A DNA stretch of 64,000 nucleotides from Gimesia chilikensis (GTDB lineage: Bacteria; Planctomycetota; Planctomycetia; Planctomycetales; Planctomycetaceae), in contig NZ_CP036266.1 of assembly GCF_007744075.1 (NCBI RefSeq), forward strand, positions 682,001 to 746,000. The letters are read 5' to 3'. Position numbers and translations under genes: made by a program. Position 1 is the first letter of the stretch, and the number at the start of each line of letters is the position of its first letter. Below the pieces are notes generated by a model, which saw only the letters and a list, made by a program, of their open reading frames with translations, was not told the DNA's origin and did not search any database. Shown piece by piece: positions 44,519-53,644 of the stretch.

Positions 44519-44594
44519 AGTTTGATTGATCCATCTACTAGAAGGGTATTGAAAAAAATCTGAAAGAGTTTCAGTGAACGATCGAAAGAAGAAG

Positions 44595-45041
44595 TTATTT
44601 GGCTTCCAGGGTGAAGTCAGCGGTGTTTTCGCCGGCCGCGATGTCCTGTTTCAGGGTCGTGCTGGCGTTATATTTGGCCGGGAGATACTGTTTTTCGATC
44701 TCGATTTTCTGGCCGTCCGACTCCTGGAATTTCCCGGTCTTGCGGGTCGCGGTGATCTGGACTTTATTGTTTCCGACGGCGGGACCCTGTTCGGCGGGAA
44801 TCTTATAGGCTCCGTCGGTGATGGTCGCCTGAACGGCTTTCCCACGCAGGGGGTTGCCGGAGGCATCGACATCGGGGACGAAGAGAATATTGCCTGCAGG
44901 CAGCGGTTTGCCGTCTAAGGTGACGGTACCGGAAACAGAGGCGCGTTCGATGTGTTCTGCTGAGCCACCGAAGCAGCCTGAGAGGAGAGAGCAACCGATT
45001 AAGGTTAGCGCAAATGGAGCGCGAGCGCTAATTTGAAACAT
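44595..45041 (-). CDS. small lipoprotein with Ig-like / carboxypeptidase-regulatory-like fold
   Basis: Predicted lipoprotein of 148 residues with lipobox LLSGC (Cys23) and an AGGT ribosome site. The mature part is a single beta-sandwich-like domain (ASVSGTVTLDGKPLPAGNIL, AVQATITDGAYKIPAEQGPA, NNKVQITATRKTGK). Such lipoproteins commonly sit beside DUF1559 genes in planctomycetes, as here and again at 46624. Probably anchored in the envelope; partner unknown, DUF1559 inferred. Confidence 0.8.
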   Translation of the reverse strand: MFQISARAPFALTLIGCSLLSGCFGGSAEHIERASVSGTVTLDGKPLPAGNILFVPDVDASGNPLRGKAVQATITDGAYKIPAEQGPAVGNNKVQITATRKTGKFQESDGQKIEIEKQYLPAKYNASTTLKQDIAAGENTADFTLEAK

Positions 45042-45286
45042 GGTGTACCTGCATTCAAAATAGAGGGAGGTAAAACGTGCTGTGCAGAAAGAAAGCGATC
45101 GCTAGATCACAGCTGTAGAGGTACCACTCAACTGGTTTCAGGAATGGGTCACAGTCTTGAATCAGGCAGGAATCTGGGGCGAGCTTCACTTCATCAAACA
45201 CTCATTATAGCGATGAGGTATCGGTTGTGTGTAGAAAAAATGAAAAATAAAAGAAAGAGGATTTGAAAATAATGGGCAAGTTGCAG

Positions 45287-45988
45287 TTAGTCTTCCATCT
45301 CTCTGGCTTTAGCGAGTGCGGAGGCGACCAGACCAGCGGGGATCGAAACGATACCCAGCCCTGCAGCGAGGATAAAGAATGTAAAGATTTTTCCCCCAGC
45401 TGTGACCGGATAGATATCCCCGTAACCGACGGTGGTCAAAGTTGACACTGCCCACCACAGGCTATGAAAAACCGAGCTGAAAGCTTCCGGCTGGGCAGGA
45501 TTCTCAAAGTGATAGATTCCGACTGCGGCCAGGTAAATGATAATCAGCGTGGCGAAGAGGAATAAAGCCAGTTCCTCTTTGGCAATGAGAAAGGCTCTGT
45601 GGAAACGTCTGGCAGCGGCACTATAGCGGGCCAGTTTAAAAATTCGGACGAGTCGCAGGAGTCGGAAGGCTCTGAGTGATCTCAAATCCAACCCCATACC
45701 CAGATAGAAAGGGAGAATCGCCAGTAGGTCAATAATACCAAAGAATGAGAAGATGAAAGCAGGCCTGTTGCTGGCAACCAGGACCCGGGCGAGATATTCC
45801 ACCGTGAAGATGATCACGCTGACAATCTCAATGCCCCTGAGAAAGGTTCTGGTAGTCGGAGACAGGTCGGGTAAGGTTTCTATCGTAAAACTAACCAGGG
45901 AGATCACAATTACAGCCTGGATGAACAGATCGAAAGTCTTACCTGCTTTCGTATCTGAATCTTCAACGACCTGTTTCAACGTTGGCAT
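45287..45988 (-). CDS. voltage-gated-type potassium channel / ion transporter
   Basis: Six-helix cation channel subunit of about 233 residues. S1-S3 are visible as hydrophobic stretches. S4 carries regularly spaced arginines (LRSLRAFRLLRLVRIFKLAR), and the pore loop has the K+ selectivity filter TLTTVGYGDIYP before S6 (IFTFFILAAGLGIVSIPAGL). The short size resembles KvAP-like prokaryotic channels. The ATG at 45988 has GGAG eight bases upstream; a GTG four codons earlier is unlikely. No RCK domain follows, so gating would rest on voltage. Confidence 0.9.
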   Translation of the reverse strand: MPTLKQVVEDSDTKAGKTFDLFIQAVIVISLVSFTIETLPDLSPTTRTFLRGIEIVSVIIFTVEYLARVLVASNRPAFIFSFFGIIDLLAILPFYLGMGLDLRSLRAFRLLRLVRIFKLARYSAAARRFHRAFLIAKEELALFLFATLIIIYLAAVGIYHFENPAQPEAFSSVFHSLWWAVSTLTTVGYGDIYPVTAGGKIFTFFILAAGLGIVSIPAGLVASALAKAREMED

Positions 45989-46070
45989 CGCACCCTCCAC
46001 CTGACCTGTTAGTTGATTAACTGTACAACAGATCTGAGGATACTCTACCCGCGTTAAAAATCAAATCCGC

Positions 46071-46427
46071 TCAGTGGCAGTGTTCCGCACCGCCGGTCAC
46101 TCCGGCGAGAGAGGAGGCGAGCTGGTCGGTGATCGACTGACAGAGATCGATGGATTCCATCAGGCCTTCCACGGTAATGACCTCGGGAACATCATCGGGG
46201 GCGAGTCCGAGCAGACTGAGCTCGGTCTGGCACTGGTCGAGCAGCTCGGTGATGGGCTGGACCTTGATGGTGATGATCAACTGATGCTTGATCAGTTCCC
46301 AGTAACGTTCATCAGAGGAGCCATGCAGTTCACCCCCCTGTTCCTGGAGCACCTGTTTGAGCGCTGTCGCGTTGGCGACTTCATAGGGCCGTTTCAGGAA
46401 GATGTGGCCCGTCGTAATGATCGACAT
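46071..46427 (-). CDS. hypothetical small cytoplasmic protein
   Basis: Protein of about 118 residues, starting at ATG 46427 (GGAG upstream) in preference to 46451. It is helical-looking, Leu/Gln/Glu-rich in its second half (ITELLDQCQTELSLLGLAPD) and ends in HCH. No signal peptide and no recognised domain. It lies upstream of the channel gene on the same strand (82-base gap) and could be cotranscribed. The terminal Cys/His cluster could bind metal, but this is speculation. Confidence 0.55.
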   Translation of the reverse strand: MSIITTGHIFLKRPYEVANATALKQVLQEQGGELHGSSDERYWELIKHQLIITIKVQPITELLDQCQTELSLLGLAPDDVPEVITVEGLMESIDLCQSITDQLASSLAGVTGGAEHCH

Positions 46428-46623
46428 GTCTGTTTTCTCCACCAGAAACATGAATCAATTGGTTTCAGGAGTGAGGGTTGTCAGCGGGCAGCTGTTTCCT
46501 TTCACTGCTTTAAGAGACAACCAGCTCTCAATCCTGATTAACAGTATACACTCGTGAAATACACGAAATCAAAAAAACTCCCGGAAAAAATCAGTGTTGT
46601 TAAGAAATTTGAGAATCTATGAA

Positions 46624-47040
46624 TCAGGGCTTGAGATCGATATCGAAGGTATTCTCGCCTTCCTTGATCACAGTCTGCAGCTCGGTGGTCTGATCGCTCT
46701 GATATTTCTGCGGGACCTCTTTGAGGGCGTCCTTAAATTCCTGGTTGCCCGTTTCATCCGGGGGCGCATCTCCCAGTCCGGGGGAAGAAAGATAGACTTT
46801 GTAGTCACCGGCGGCGATCGGTTCGGTAATGCTGTAGGTGCCATCCTGCTGAAGATCGGCGTAGGCGCCTGCTCCTGCGGTTCCGGAAATGAAATTGACG
46901 CGCGCGCCGGAAAGCGGTTTACCCCCGAGGGTCACGGTCCCACTGACGGTGCCAGTGGGGACTTCCTCGACACTGGATCCACAGGCAGTCAGCAGCGCGG
47001 TCAGCATAAGGCAGAGCGCCATTCGAGAGTGTGTGAGCAT
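46624..47040 (-). CDS. small lipoprotein with carboxypeptidase-regulatory-like fold
   Basis: Predicted lipoprotein of 138 residues with lipobox LLTAC (Cys20) and a beta-sandwich domain (GTVSGTVTLGGKPLSGARVN, LQQDGTYSITEPIAAGDYKV), ending in ENTFDIDLKP. It resembles the lipoprotein at 44595 in plan and position: both adjoin a DUF1559 gene. Here it follows the DUF1559 gene with a 114-base gap containing a strong hairpin. Confidence 0.8.
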   Translation of the reverse strand: MLTHSRMALCLMLTALLTACGSSVEEVPTGTVSGTVTLGGKPLSGARVNFISGTAGAGAYADLQQDGTYSITEPIAAGDYKVYLSSPGLGDAPPDETGNQEFKDALKEVPQKYQSDQTTELQTVIKEGENTFDIDLKP

Positions 47041-47070
47041 GGTGTTGTTTCTCCGGTTATCACTTTATGT

Positions 47071-47108
47071 CAACAGCCGATGTCGTTTGGCACGTGCATC
47101 GGCTGTTG
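47071..47108 (-). promoter_or_regulatory. 12-bp stem hairpin between DUF1559 and lipoprotein genes
   Basis: CAACAGCCGATG (47071-47082) and CATCGGCTGTTG (47097-47108) form a perfect stem with a 14-base loop. No T-run follows on the minus strand. It may set the relative expression of the two genes by partial termination or by protecting the upstream mRNA. Confidence 0.6.
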
Positions 47109-47154
47109 CGGATTTTCAGAAGTTCAGGTTATCGTGCATCGTCAGAGATTCAAT

Positions 47155-48138
47155 TTAGAATTCGCCGAGTACGAAGTTATCGTTTCGCATACCCAGTCTG
47201 CGGAGGGTTTCGATGTCGATGTTATTCGAGAGGAACCGGACGGCGCCATCGCCGAGCAGTGCGTGCACGCCGCCTACGTGTTCGGAGGTCAGCGGGTTGT
47301 TGGGTGTGTAGGTCTGGTCTCCCCCGGTGGGTGCAGTGGACGGGTTAGGGCTGTAGCGGATGGTATTCACGCCGGTTCCCCAACTGGTCAGTCCAATGTG
47401 TCCTGCCCAGCCACCGTAATAGTTGCTGCGATAATCTCTGTTGTTAACCAGGCCGGAATCTTCAGCGATGACCATGGTGTTCGAGGTTCCGTCTTTACAG
47501 TCACGCATGCGGGAGACTTTGCCGATCAACATCATCCCGTTGTTACACCAGTAGCCGCCGTAAGCAGCGCCACAACCGGAGCTGTAGGGGGCGGCATTCA
47601 GGTAAGAACCGCTGATGCCCACGTAGTCCATGGTCATACCGGTTTCTTTTCCGAGAGCCGAGTTCGGGGAGGTCGTACCGTTGTTGGAAACAGGACTGGT
47701 ACCAGTGTAGAAGGCATCCGCGGTGCTGGACGGGCATTTGTAGATGGGGATGTAGAGGTTATTCAGCACGGCGTTTTCGGTGTTATAGCCGGAGGCAGAG
47801 TTTCCGCTGCCGGCCGCAAAGCCGTGTTGAGAGTAGGCCGCCGGAATGAGTTTGTTGTAGGCAGGTGCCTGATCGATGAAAGGCAGAATCGAAGATCGCC
47901 AGTTAGCGCGATAGTAGGAAACCTGCGAGCCAATCGGAAACGTCTGATAGGAGTCATGGTAATTGTGCAGTGCCAGACCGATCTGCTTCAAGTTGTTTTT
48001 GCAGGTCGAGCGGCGGGCTGCTTCACGTGCCTGCTGGACAGCGGGCAAGAGGAGGGCGATCAGAATCGCGATGATAGCGATGACCACCAGCAGTTCGATG
48101 AGGGTAAATCCCCGTGGTGTTTTGGATGACTTCAGCAT
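47155..48138 (-). CDS. DUF1559 pseudopilin-like protein
   Basis: Protein of 327 residues with the prepilin signature [20 protein letters not shown] after an eight-residue basic leader, then [15 protein letters not shown] and [19 protein letters not shown]. It closes with [20 protein letters not shown]. It is a paralogue of the protein at 43586. GGAGTT lies upstream of the ATG. First gene of a probable two-gene unit with the lipoprotein at 46624. Confidence 0.92.
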   Translation of the reverse strand: MLKSSKTPRGFTLIELLVVIAIIAILIALLLPAVQQAREAARRSTCKNNLKQIGLALHNYHDSYQTFPIGSQVSYYRANWRSSILPFIDQAPAYNKLIPAAYSQHGFAAGSGNSASGYNTENAVLNNLYIPIYKCPSSTADAFYTGTSPVSNNGTTSPNSALGKETGMTMDYVGISGSYLNAAPYSSGCGAAYGGYWCNNGMMLIGKVSRMRDCKDGTSNTMVIAEDSGLVNNRDYRSNYYGGWAGHIGLTSWGTGVNTIRYSPNPSTAPTGGDQTYTPNNPLTSEHVGGVHALLGDGAVRFLSNNIDIETLRRLGMRNDNFVLGEF

Positions 48139-48573
48139 CGATAGATAACTCCAGTTCCGGTGAAAGAAAAAAACGCGAGGCAGTTCAGAATCGATCGGAA
48201 AACTGTCGAATCTGTAGGTTAGTTTCTTAAAGAGATTTTTATATTCTTAATATATTAACCGGAGTCAGAATCGAAGAGCCAGCATAATTACCGTTATTTA
48301 TTAAAATACCTAAACGAAAGGGCGTACAGTGATAGCGGGAGGGATTCAGCTGCAGTTTATGAGAGTAGTGCGAGACTGCTTGTCTGTATCTTATTGAATC
48401 ACAGTTGGTTGTGATTGTGAACACTTTTGGGACTGCTCAGGAATAGTGATTCAACTGCAGTAAAACCGGATGACGCAGCATTTCAAAGAATGTGGATGTT
48501 TTGATTTGTTTCGGTGGCTGTGAGCAGGACGTGGGGTTCTGGTTTTGTAAAACTGAATTGTTAACGAGCCCGG
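48139..48573. other. intergenic region upstream of the DUF1559 gene (435 bases)
   Basis: No supported gene. The part from 48230 to 48330 is A/T-rich (ATTCTTAATATATTAACC near 48243) and probably contains the minus-strand promoter of the DUF1559 gene. Nothing else stands out. Confidence 0.4.
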
Positions 48574-49059
48574 CTATTCTTTTTTCTCGGGGGCAGGGCA
48601 GATGTTGATTCGCTGATACTGGTCTTCAAAGACAATCTGATTCTCTCCAGTATAGATGATCTCTTTGGTTAGTTTCTTTTGACCAGGATTGTTTTCGAGA
48701 AATTCTTTTTCGAACTGATAGTGATCGCCTTTTGGGTCGGTACCTGTATAACTCCAGGAGACTTTGGCAGGTCCACGGGGGTCGCCACTGGTTGAGGTGG
48801 CTGCATGTGTAACGGAAGTGCCGGGTGAGTGTGACCGGGGGCTGAATTTTGTTGTGGTGCCTGACCCTTTTTCGTTCTGCATGATGACCAGCACGGGGGC
48901 ATACATTGGCTCTAAAAAATCAGAGGTCTTCTGTGGGACTTCAGTGGCCGTGTTCCCCTCCAACTGATCAGGAATAGTAGCTTGTTGTGTGGGGGGAGTT
49001 GATGAATCGCAACCCAGGGGCAGTAGCAAAAAGATCAGCAAAGGCGCAGTACACTTCAT
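48574..49059 (-). CDS. hypothetical lipoprotein
   Basis: Predicted lipoprotein of 161 residues: MKCTAPLLIFLLLPLGC with a lipobox ending at Cys17, then a Thr/Ser/Pro/Gln-rich linker. The C-terminal part is beta-rich and charged (VSWSYTGTDPKGDHYQFEKE, KEIIYTGENQIVFEDQYQRI). AAGGAAAG precedes the ATG. I do not recognise the family. It is separated from the operon to its right by about 100 bases. Confidence 0.65.
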   Translation of the reverse strand: MKCTAPLLIFLLLPLGCDSSTPPTQQATIPDQLEGNTATEVPQKTSDFLEPMYAPVLVIMQNEKGSGTTTKFSPRSHSPGTSVTHAATSTSGDPRGPAKVSWSYTGTDPKGDHYQFEKEFLENNPGQKKLTKEIIYTGENQIVFEDQYQRINICPAPEKKE

Positions 49060-49159
49060 GATTTCTTTCCTTCAGGCAAACCAGACCGGTTTCCTGCTTG
49101 AGACTTAAGTGCCTGCTCGATGTCAAAATTAACTTTTTATCATTAGTGAATCGGTCCTA

Positions 49160-50083
49160 CTATCGATGATAGATGTTCTGCAGCGCAGAATCCAGATCGG
49201 GAAACTGGAATTCGAAATTCTCTTCTTTCAGGCGTCGCGAAATACAATAACGTCCGTAGAGAGCCAGTTCGGGATCGGTACGCATCAACAGCGGCGCCCC
49301 CAGCCGTACCATCCAACTTAGAGCAGGGAGACCGATGGGCATCTTCAAAGCATTTCGCAGAGCACGCATGAATTCGGCATTCGAAACCGGTTCGGGAGCG
49401 GTGGCCAGGTAGGCTCCCTGCATGGTTTGATTGGTGATAGCTCTATGAAAGAGGCGATTCATATCCTGCTCGTGAATCCAGCTCATACCCTGTCGTCCGT
49501 GTCCGACGGTGCCTCCCAGTCCCCAGCGGACCAGTTTCGAAAGCCGCTGGAGCGCTCCCCCGTCACGGCCGATGACAAAGCTGGTGCGAAGAATGACCTG
49601 TCGCATTTGGGGGAGAACAGCGCGCTGGAAGGCGGCTTCCCATTCCTGTGCGACGAAAGGCGCGAGTCCGTAGCCGAAGGCGGAGTCTTCATCGCAGATA
49701 CATTCCGGCGGATCACCGTAGCGATGAGCTGTCGACATCTGCACCCAGACCGGCGGCGGGGAATCAAGCTGTCGAACCGCTTTTCCCAGCACGTCTGTCG
49801 CTTCGACCCGCGAACGGAGAATTTCATCACAGTGGTCGGGCGTCTTGATGCAGTCAACCGTTCGGCCGGCAAGGTTCACCAGAGCGGCCGCCTGTTTCAG
49901 TTCGCTGACCCACGATCCGAGAGAGCGGGCATCCCAATTCACATAACGCCAGTCGCCCTTTGTCTGTGGCTGATGTCGGCTGAGGATGGTGACCTCATAA
50001 TTCTGTCCGGTCAGATAGCGGGCCAGATTCCGTCCGAGGAAGCCGGTGCCTCCGGCGATGACAATGCGGCCTTGTGTCTCCAT
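49160..50083 (-). CDS. TIGR01777-type NAD-dependent epimerase-like protein
   Basis: Short-chain-dehydrogenase-fold protein of 307 residues with the nucleotide motif [18 protein letters not shown] and the family's C-terminal DUF1731-like segment ([20 protein letters not shown]). The [10 protein letters not shown] and [12 protein letters not shown] stretches are typical; the YxxxK catalytic pair is not obvious, as in many members. The biochemical role of the family is unclear (SulA/YfcH-like). Probably last gene of an operon starting at 52872. Confidence 0.88.
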   Translation of the reverse strand: METQGRIVIAGGTGFLGRNLARYLTGQNYEVTILSRHQPQTKGDWRYVNWDARSLGSWVSELKQAAALVNLAGRTVDCIKTPDHCDEILRSRVEATDVLGKAVRQLDSPPPVWVQMSTAHRYGDPPECICDEDSAFGYGLAPFVAQEWEAAFQRAVLPQMRQVILRTSFVIGRDGGALQRLSKLVRWGLGGTVGHGRQGMSWIHEQDMNRLFHRAITNQTMQGAYLATAPEPVSNAEFMRALRNALKMPIGLPALSWMVRLGAPLLMRTDPELALYGRYCISRRLKEENFEFQFPDLDSALQNIYHR

Positions 50084-50136
50084 GACGAGGTTTCTTTCTG
50101 TAATTGTTGAATACAGTCAAATCACTGAGGGGCCGG

Positions 50137-51162
50137 TTACGCCAGCCATTCCAGCCAGCGTCCGTGTCCGTCGGTGTTGGCGAGTGTCTGTCGGGTGAGA
50201 ATTCCTTTATGGAAAACCTGTAATCTTAAATGAGCGTCGGGCAGATTGTTATACAGGTGCAGGAGATCGCGTTGCCGGGCCAGTTCGCGGATCGTTTCCA
50301 GAAACGCATTTCCTTGCTCCAGTGAGATCTGATTGGCGACATGCGTATGGAAGATACAGAGCAGGGAGTCCGTGGGAATCTCTGCAGCGAATGAGCAGAT
50401 GTCTGCAAAACCGTCGCCGGTTCGCAGGTCGAGATTGATCGCCTGTTGTTGCCGGATTGCGGTTTCCAGCAGTTGACGGCGTTCGTGCTGTTCAGGCCAG
50501 ATCAGTGCCCGCAGCCAGTCGACTTCGGAGGGAATGGAAACATCAATCGGATGCAGGTCGACGCCGATGCGGTGTGTGACGTAAGGCAGGGAATCTTCGA
50601 GCCCTGCAGATGGCTTTCCCAGAAATTCAGACGTGATCAGCGTCGGTGATTCGCGATCTCCATAGATTTTACCGCTGTCATCGTAGGTGTAACGATAGCG
50701 GTCCCAGAGCAGGTTCAGTCCAGCGCTGCAGCCGATTTCCAGCAGGGCCAGCGGTTGAGGGGCAAAGTGCCGCAGTGCGTACATGAACGCGGGATACAGA
50801 CAGGCACAGCGGCGGACCTCGTTGGTCTGCACGAGTCGCGTTCGCAGCAGTTCGATGATTTCATTTTGATGAGCGAGTACGAAATCTTTAAACAGCGGGA
50901 AGGCGTCTGAGGGATCTTTGGGTTCTGCAGTGCAGGTCGCATAGTACTCTACCAGCGGATGAACCGGGTTGGCAACCAGCAGATATTGGACGGTAGCGAA
51001 GAGGAGATTAGGAACCGGCTGTCCGTCCCGCGACTGACTGGCGATCTCCAGCACTTCCGCATCTGTGGCAATCTCTTCCGTCAGACAACAATACAGGGGA
51101 GAAGTTTCCCGGCACTCCGGCACAGCAAAGGCACGAAAGGCATCAGACAGACGTGAGTTCAT
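50137..51162 (-). CDS. DUF2332-family protein
   Basis: Cytoplasmic protein of 341 residues recognised as DUF2332 (FAVPECRETSPLYCCLTEEI, VQYLLVANPVHPLVEYYAT, LALLEIGCSAGLNLLWDRY). The LEIGCSAGLNL segment and a later NLDLRTGDGFADICSF resemble the SAM-binding glycine loop of methyltransferases, so a methyltransferase-like fold is plausible. No substrate is known. AAGGAC lies before the ATG. It sits between the epimerase-like gene (53-base gap) and a membrane protein gene (27-base gap). Confidence 0.82.
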   Translation of the reverse strand: MNSRLSDAFRAFAVPECRETSPLYCCLTEEIATDAEVLEIASQSRDGQPVPNLLFATVQYLLVANPVHPLVEYYATCTAEPKDPSDAFPLFKDFVLAHQNEIIELLRTRLVQTNEVRRCACLYPAFMYALRHFAPQPLALLEIGCSAGLNLLWDRYRYTYDDSGKIYGDRESPTLITSEFLGKPSAGLEDSLPYVTHRIGVDLHPIDVSIPSEVDWLRALIWPEQHERRQLLETAIRQQQAINLDLRTGDGFADICSFAAEIPTDSLLCIFHTHVANQISLEQGNAFLETIRELARQRDLLHLYNNLPDAHLRLQVFHKGILTRQTLANTDGHGRWLEWLA

Positions 51163-51189
51163 ACTCTGTCCTTTTAAGACGCAGGGTTC

Positions 51190-51870
51190 TCAACAGCCTC
51201 CCCCTCCTGAAAACGGTGCCTGAAAATGATCGGAAGTCAGAGCCGGTAAGACGGTACTCTGTTTCAACAGGAAGCGAGGCGCATCGGGGTCATCTTCGGC
51301 ATCCGGGTTACGAACCAGCGTGCCGGAGACTGCGATCGGTTCGTAGCACCACTCCCAACTGGTTTCTTCCGGAAGCTGCACTATAATCATTTCCCACGGA
51401 TCAGACTGATTTCCAAATGAAAAGGGTTGCCTCTGACTGGTCATGCGGAAGGACTGGAGCAGACCTCCCCGCCGCGGCTCTGCAAAGCCTTTCAGGCAGA
51501 TCGGCTGTCCGAGCAGTGATTCCCACATTTTCTCAGAGTGTGTTCTGTTCTTCGAAACAGCAGCGAAGTCGATCCGCGTGTAACCGGGGAGAGCCTCTGA
51601 GTGAAAGCGGATTTCGTACCAGGTGAGCTGCCAGACGGGAGCGAGTACTCCAAATAAAAGTGAGAGCTGGATGCCCCTGCGTGCGAGTTGATGGCCACTG
51701 AGTTCATAACGGCGTATCGATTTCAATGCAAGCAGACCCAGAACGAGACCCGGAATTGCGAGTAGCGCCAGCCAGGGAATGAAGAGCCCCAAAGTGCAGA
51801 ACACTCCCAGCATCAGGGAGAGGACGGCCTGAGGGGCCACCGGGGTATAGTTCAAATCTGCCTGAGCCAT
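51190..51870 (-). CDS. hypothetical membrane protein with DUF4190-like N-terminus
   Basis: Protein of 226 residues. Two membrane segments near the N-terminus (VLSLMLGVFCTLGLFIPWLA and ALLAIPGLVLGLLALKSIRR) resemble DUF4190, and a third lies near residue 68. A soluble domain follows with several aromatic and acidic patches (EKMWESLLGQPICLKGFAEP, WEMIIVQLPEETSWEWCYEP, VSGTLVRNPDAEDD) that recalls OB-like DUF3299 folds. It ends in SGGGGC. Function unknown. AGGAAA lies upstream, with a 21-base gap to the hydrolase gene. Confidence 0.65.
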   Translation of the reverse strand: MAQADLNYTPVAPQAVLSLMLGVFCTLGLFIPWLALLAIPGLVLGLLALKSIRRYELSGHQLARRGIQLSLLFGVLAPVWQLTWYEIRFHSEALPGYTRIDFAAVSKNRTHSEKMWESLLGQPICLKGFAEPRRGGLLQSFRMTSQRQPFSFGNQSDPWEMIIVQLPEETSWEWCYEPIAVSGTLVRNPDAEDDPDAPRFLLKQSTVLPALTSDHFQAPFSGGGGC

Positions 51871-51891
51871 CTCAAAGTTTCCTGGGTATGT

Positions 51892-52872
51892 TTAGCTCAT
51901 CCGTTCGTGCATGAATTGAAAGGCCTGCTGGTAGGCGGCTTCGATCAGTTTCGGATCACCGCCGACCAGGCCGTGCTCGCCTCCCGGAATCGTGACGAGC
52001 TGGTGTTCCACTCCATGCTGTTTGAGCTGCTCGGCCATTAGAGTCGACTGCTCATAAGGTACATCGGTGTCTTTGGTCCCGTGAACCATCAACGTGGGGG
52101 GATAGTCTTTTGTAACATTTTTCAGCGTCATGTAGGGATAGAACTTTTCGGGATTACGGTGATGATCCCAGCCGGAGATTGCCTGCGGCCAGGTTCCGTG
52201 CTGGCGACAATACTTATAGAACTCGCCTCGATTTTTCTGACTCTCGCGCGAGTCGGCAATCGCTCCGTCGCCCACCTGTCGCAGCGCTTCTGCTTTCGTA
52301 ATGTCCGTCTGATGTCTGTCATGCGGGCTGGGCTTGCCGATCCAGTCGCCGATCAGATCTCCATAGCCCCAGAATGGAACGAGAACTGTCGGCCGGGGCC
52401 GGGTACGATAGCCGGCGATCATCGTCAGACAGCCACCCGCGGAACCGCCGGAGACCGCGACTTTGCTGGTGTCGACATTGAAGAGGTCGGGGCCTTTCTC
52501 ATGCAGCCACGTAAATCCGTCTTCGAGGTCAGCTATGATTTCGGGCAGCTTCGTCTCGGGGGCCAGGCGGTAGTCAAAGGAGACCACGGTATAGCCGGTA
52601 TTCAGCATGTCTTTCAGCACACGGCCACTCACGCCCCCCCGATGTCCGACGATCAGGGCACCGCCATGAAACCAGACCATGACGGGCCGCGTCTGGTTAT
52701 CATCGGCCCGGTGCACGTCGGCTTTGATTTCCAGGTTCCCCACCTTTTTGAAGGTGAAGGTTTTCATTTTGGTTTTGGCCTGCTTCGCCCGGGTGAGTGA
52801 GGGCAGACACAAAGTTGAGGCGCCGGCAGCACAGACTCCCAGCATTTGACGACGATTCAGCAGCGTAGACAT
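51892..52872 (-). CDS. exported alpha/beta hydrolase (BD-FAE / esterase type)
   Basis: Hydrolase of about 326 residues. The ATG at 52872 follows GGGAG and opens a twin-arginine-like leader (LNRRQMLGVCAAGASTLCLP). The oxyanion HGGALIVG, nucleophile elbow VSGGSAGG and a catalytic-His segment IPGGEHGLVGG are present, with KDTDVPYEQS supplying the Asp. The layout fits feruloyl-esterase-like or carboxylesterase proteins that work on plant or algal polysaccharide esters; this fits planctomycete lifestyle but the substrate is inferred. Probably first gene of the operon running down to 49160. Confidence 0.85.
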   Translation of the reverse strand: MSTLLNRRQMLGVCAAGASTLCLPSLTRAKQAKTKMKTFTFKKVGNLEIKADVHRADDNQTRPVMVWFHGGALIVGHRGGVSGRVLKDMLNTGYTVVSFDYRLAPETKLPEIIADLEDGFTWLHEKGPDLFNVDTSKVAVSGGSAGGCLTMIAGYRTRPRPTVLVPFWGYGDLIGDWIGKPSPHDRHQTDITKAEALRQVGDGAIADSRESQKNRGEFYKYCRQHGTWPQAISGWDHHRNPEKFYPYMTLKNVTKDYPPTLMVHGTKDTDVPYEQSTLMAEQLKQHGVEHQLVTIPGGEHGLVGGDPKLIEAAYQQAFQFMHERMS

Positions 52873-52952
52873 AGCGGATGCTCCCTGGGAAATCATGACG
52901 GTGATTGTTCCAAGATATCAGAAAGCAGAGACGATGAGCAAACCGGAAACGG

Positions 52953-53522
52953 CTATTGCGCAGAAAAACAGACCATCAGCACCACGAGTGTCATAACGGT
53001 CAGCAGCATGGTCCAGGCACTCTGCTCCGAGGTCCGTTCCGGATGTTGCCACCAGTCGCGGATTGAACCGAGACGATGCCAGAGCACAAAGCCTGCGGGA
53101 ACGGTCATGAGTCCGAAGCCCCACATCAGCCAGAGGGGCGATCCGGTCTGCCGCATTACGCCGCAATCACCGATGCCATCCAGGGCACCACCGGCGATGT
53201 ATGCGCCGTTGGCGATCAGACAGAAGCCGGCAAAGAACTGGACGTGTCCCGCTTGCGACCAGTTCGCCAGTTGGGCCGCGATTAAGAGCCCCAACGGCAG
53301 GAGGACGCCGATCAGGGGGCCGGCCCAGACGACAATTGCAGGATGAGGATTCACGGCCAGATCTGTTCGGGAAATTGCCAGGGGATGCAGCACGACCCGC
53401 GCCATTTTGCCTCCGGTCAGCAGGCCTCCCAGCACGTGTCCCAGTTCATGCAGGCCCATCATGGCCAGCCAGCAGCCGAACAGCCAGCAAATGCTGAACA
53501 GAAGCTGGTAAATTCGCGACAT
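52953..53522 (-). CDS. M50-like membrane zinc metalloprotease homologue
   Basis: Polytopic membrane protein of 189 residues. The first helix carries GLHELGHVLGG, an HExxH-like zinc site of site-2 proteases (HELGH). Later helices contain GPLIGVLLPLG, and LDGIGDCGVM supplies a possible third ligand Asp. It is short for S2P-type enzymes and lacks PDZ or CBS domains. It may be a minimal intramembrane protease or an inactive relative. Divergent from the glycosyltransferase gene at 53645. Confidence 0.75.
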   Translation of the reverse strand: MSRIYQLLFSICWLFGCWLAMMGLHELGHVLGGLLTGGKMARVVLHPLAISRTDLAVNPHPAIVVWAGPLIGVLLPLGLLIAAQLANWSQAGHVQFFAGFCLIANGAYIAGGALDGIGDCGVMRQTGSPLWLMWGFGLMTVPAGFVLWHRLGSIRDWWQHPERTSEQSAWTMLLTVMTLVVLMVCFSAQ

Positions 53523-53644
53523 TCCAGGTGAGTTCCATAAAAAAATCTGGTGAATGGTCTTCCTGCCTGCTTAGGATGGCACACACGATTATTACCGATC
53601 GCCATGCACTTGCAAAGCCTGTTGTTTTTAAATCGATTCTCAAG

